Shown here: in pieces, positions 62,301 to 64,000 of the stretch
Position numbering within the stretch: position 1 is the first letter of the stretch
Layout: each line of letters begins with the position of its first letter
Assembly: GCF_013373865.1 (NCBI RefSeq)
Contig: NC_050477.1
Coordinates: 5,230,869 to 5,294,868 of the forward strand
Reading direction: 5' to 3'
DNA: 64,000 nt
Source: Monomorium pharaonis
Lineage: Eukaryota; Arthropoda; Insecta; Hymenoptera; Formicidae
Notes under the pieces: generated by a model
The model's database searches: none
The model's input: only the letters and a program-made list of their open reading frames with translations
Told to the model about the DNA's origin: nothing
Program-made: the position numbers and the translations under genes

Positions 62301-63200
62301 GCACTTTCGTAGACGCCGCCGCCGCATACGTAAACCCACGGTTTTTCATATTATACCGAAGACTAAACGCGGACTTTCGTCAGGCCGCGGAATTTGAATG
62401 GATGGCCTTAAAACCGGCTTCACCCGCGTCCCCGTACAAACAGGCGAAGCACACGGCAAAGCACAGCCCGAAACGAACGTAAACACCGGTAAACGCGCTC
62501 TCTCTCTCGTAAGCCGTTTATCTCTCCATATTTAGCCGATGGTGTCACAGTTACCGCAGAACACCATGTCGACGACGATTGCGTCAGCGCAAGGCGCCGC
62601 TACCGTGAGGGATCCCTTGCCTTTCCGTTGCCTTCGCGATTAATTGAGTCCTTGTCAAAAAAAAAAAAAAAATCGGCTGATCGGAGCGATTAGAAAATAA
62701 CGCCGCCGCAAGCCACATAATCAGCAGAATATTCAGTAATTACGTGTCTTAATAATAATGGCCCGTATTTTTAACGCGCTCATAAAGATGTTAGCACGCT
62801 TTCTTTGTCATTCTATTTTTGTTTTATGTCTAATGAACGATAAAGGTAGAATGACAATTTTGTGAATATTATTATTTTTATTTTAATATATTAATGCTTA
62901 GATATATTTCTTTGTAATTATGTCTAAAAACTTGTATTGTTTTCACAAACTTTTACAAATATTTATATGACAATCCGTTTAAATTATTTAGAATTAGCTT
63001 CTCTGTTAGTTAAGTTAGCTCTTCTGTTAATTTTAATTCTTGATTCGATTCTCTTGATTTTATTGAAAATTTTACTAATTATTGACGACTCCATATTCCT
63101 TCTTCATGGGATCTTGCGTGAAACAAAAAGCGGAGGCTTTGAGGGCTTTCAATCGAATTGCGAAACTTGGGACGAGATCGATTAATCTTCGAGGCTCAAA
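59390..63200. other. Region upstream of the CLIP-190 first exon seen; no gene supported
   Basis: Could be CLIP-190 promoter or a long first intron. It contains GC-richer islands (about 60400-60800 and 62280-62640) against an AT-rich background, poly-A/T tracts, and scattered short ORFs with no family resemblance. A poly-A run lies at about 62657-62672. Confidence 0.45.
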
Positions 63201-63368
63201 ATGGAGAGCAAAGGGAACAAGAAAAAAAAATCGAAGAGGAAAGATGCAACGGGCCAGGATGAAATCGCGGGCGCCGAGATAAACATTAACGGCTTGCATA
63301 ATCGCAATGCGTCAGCCGACGCCGTGCGATTGTGCAGCGAAGGCAATTCAATGGCGTTGCACCAATAA
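63201..63368 (+). CDS. Possible small ORF or first coding exon, Lys-rich N-terminus (55 aa), uncertain
   Basis: ATG at 63201 opens a 55-codon frame: MESKGNKKKKSKRKDA, then a mixed segment rich in Asn, Ala and Asp (EININGLHNRNASADAV), ending HQ and TAA at 63366. A strong splice-donor sequence, AAG|GTAAGA, begins right after the stop (63370). Either it is a short peptide, or the exon is untranslated, or the frame is chance. The protein is not recognised. Shifted readings in other frames here are less peptide-like. Confidence 0.25.
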   Translation: MESKGNKKKKSKRKDATGQDEIAGAEININGLHNRNASADAVRLCSEGNSMALHQ

Positions 63369-64000
63369 GGTAAGATACGTGCCCTGGATGCGACCAGAGG
63401 CGATCGCGAAAAAACGCACCTCGCCGGTTATGCATCACCGAGAGGCGCGCCGAGATCTGCGCGGCAGAAAAATAAAGCGATACAAAATATGTTTTCGCGT
63501 CTCATATTCTCGTTTGCATTCTACGTATTTAGAAAAGGTTCTCACAAAGAAAAATCCAAAAAGACAAAAAAATAATGAAAAAGTAATAAAAAAGAAAATT
63601 TTTTTTAAATCAAACTTTAGGAAAAAAGGCAGACATAATGAAAAAAAAATTTAGATTTTAGATAAAGAAAATAAAGACTGTAGTCTAGAAAATGTAGTTC
63701 AAAAAAATAAACTTTCAGTTTAAGGAAAAATTGATCTGATGTTCGATTATTATGCAAAAATTAGTATTAAAATGATAAAGCAATGTATCATGGCAATAAA
63801 TTTTCTATGAAATTAATTATTATAATAAGCAAGAGTATAATTATTAACAGTATTTTTATATGTTATAATGTTAGATGGACAATGCTGTATTTCAATTATA
63901 AGACAGAGATATATTAAACAAATACCAATTAAAATATTTAGAACCATATGTCTACGACGTTAAGATCGAAACTCTTTAGAAATTTGCGAATTATCTGCCA
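63369..64000. other. Right end of window, no gene seen
   Basis: A-rich sequence with Lys/Asn-type ORFs caused by poly-A composition. If the donor at 63370 is real, this would be the start of an intron that continues off the window. Confidence 0.45.

Noticed and set aside
1..64000. CRISPR arrays, bacterial operons, rRNA or tRNA genes
   Set aside because: No regularly spaced direct repeats of CRISPR type and no operon structure were seen, and no tRNA cloverleaf with A/B boxes was recognised by eye; the sequence is clearly eukaryotic. A tRNA scan was not possible.

Overview
The window is intron-rich, AT-rich animal DNA, almost certainly from an insect and most likely from a hymenopteran such as an ant. 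This rests on the protein families recognised by eye, the long introns, the very frequent (CT)n/(GA)n, (CA)n and (TA)n microsatellites, and the small non-autonomous DNA-transposon remnants. No database search was run, so the order-level call is an inference.

Layout, left to right. (1) Positions 1-35540, plus strand: the 3' part of a matrix metalloproteinase gene (Mmp2-like, with a predicted GPI tail). Seven coding exons lie in the window; the signal peptide, propeptide and cysteine switch lie off the left edge. Its introns are large (7.5 kb and 22.4 kb). The 22.4 kb intron holds an opposite-strand nested gene of unknown function (15993-18216, last two exons well supported), several inverted-repeat elements, and a 1.6 kb foldback element with a G-rich 10-bp minisatellite at its centre. 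(2) 38501-40251, minus strand: two compact housekeeping genes, phosphopantothenoylcysteine decarboxylase (coenzyme A synthesis, two exons) and COX19 (twin CX9C copper-linked cytochrome oxidase assembly factor, one exon). (3) 41778-44335, plus strand: a complete six-exon cytosolic sulfotransferase. (4) 45807-about 59371, minus strand: CLIP-190/CLIP-170, a microtubule plus-end tracking protein with two CAP-Gly domains, a long coiled coil, two zinc knuckles and a terminal ETF motif. Its exon phases were worked through by hand and close exactly (4815 nt, 1604 aa from the proposed Met), and two optional 21-nt microexons also keep the frame. (5) 59390-64000: no convincing gene, only one small Lys-rich ORF at 63201 that ends next to a good splice donor.

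The genes do not form a functional pathway; this is ordinary eukaryotic gene order. The most unusual content is the repeat biology: a foldback element built around repeated AGCATCTC/GAGATGCT boxes, piggyBac-like and PIF/Harbinger-like MITEs with recognisable target-site duplications, and long near-perfect hairpins that could form double-stranded RNA. Candidate alternative splicing in Mmp2 (a 30-nt alternative acceptor inside the catalytic domain) and CLIP-190 (microexons) is also worth checking. Most short ORFs in the window are chance readings of introns or antisense frames of real exons and are not reported.
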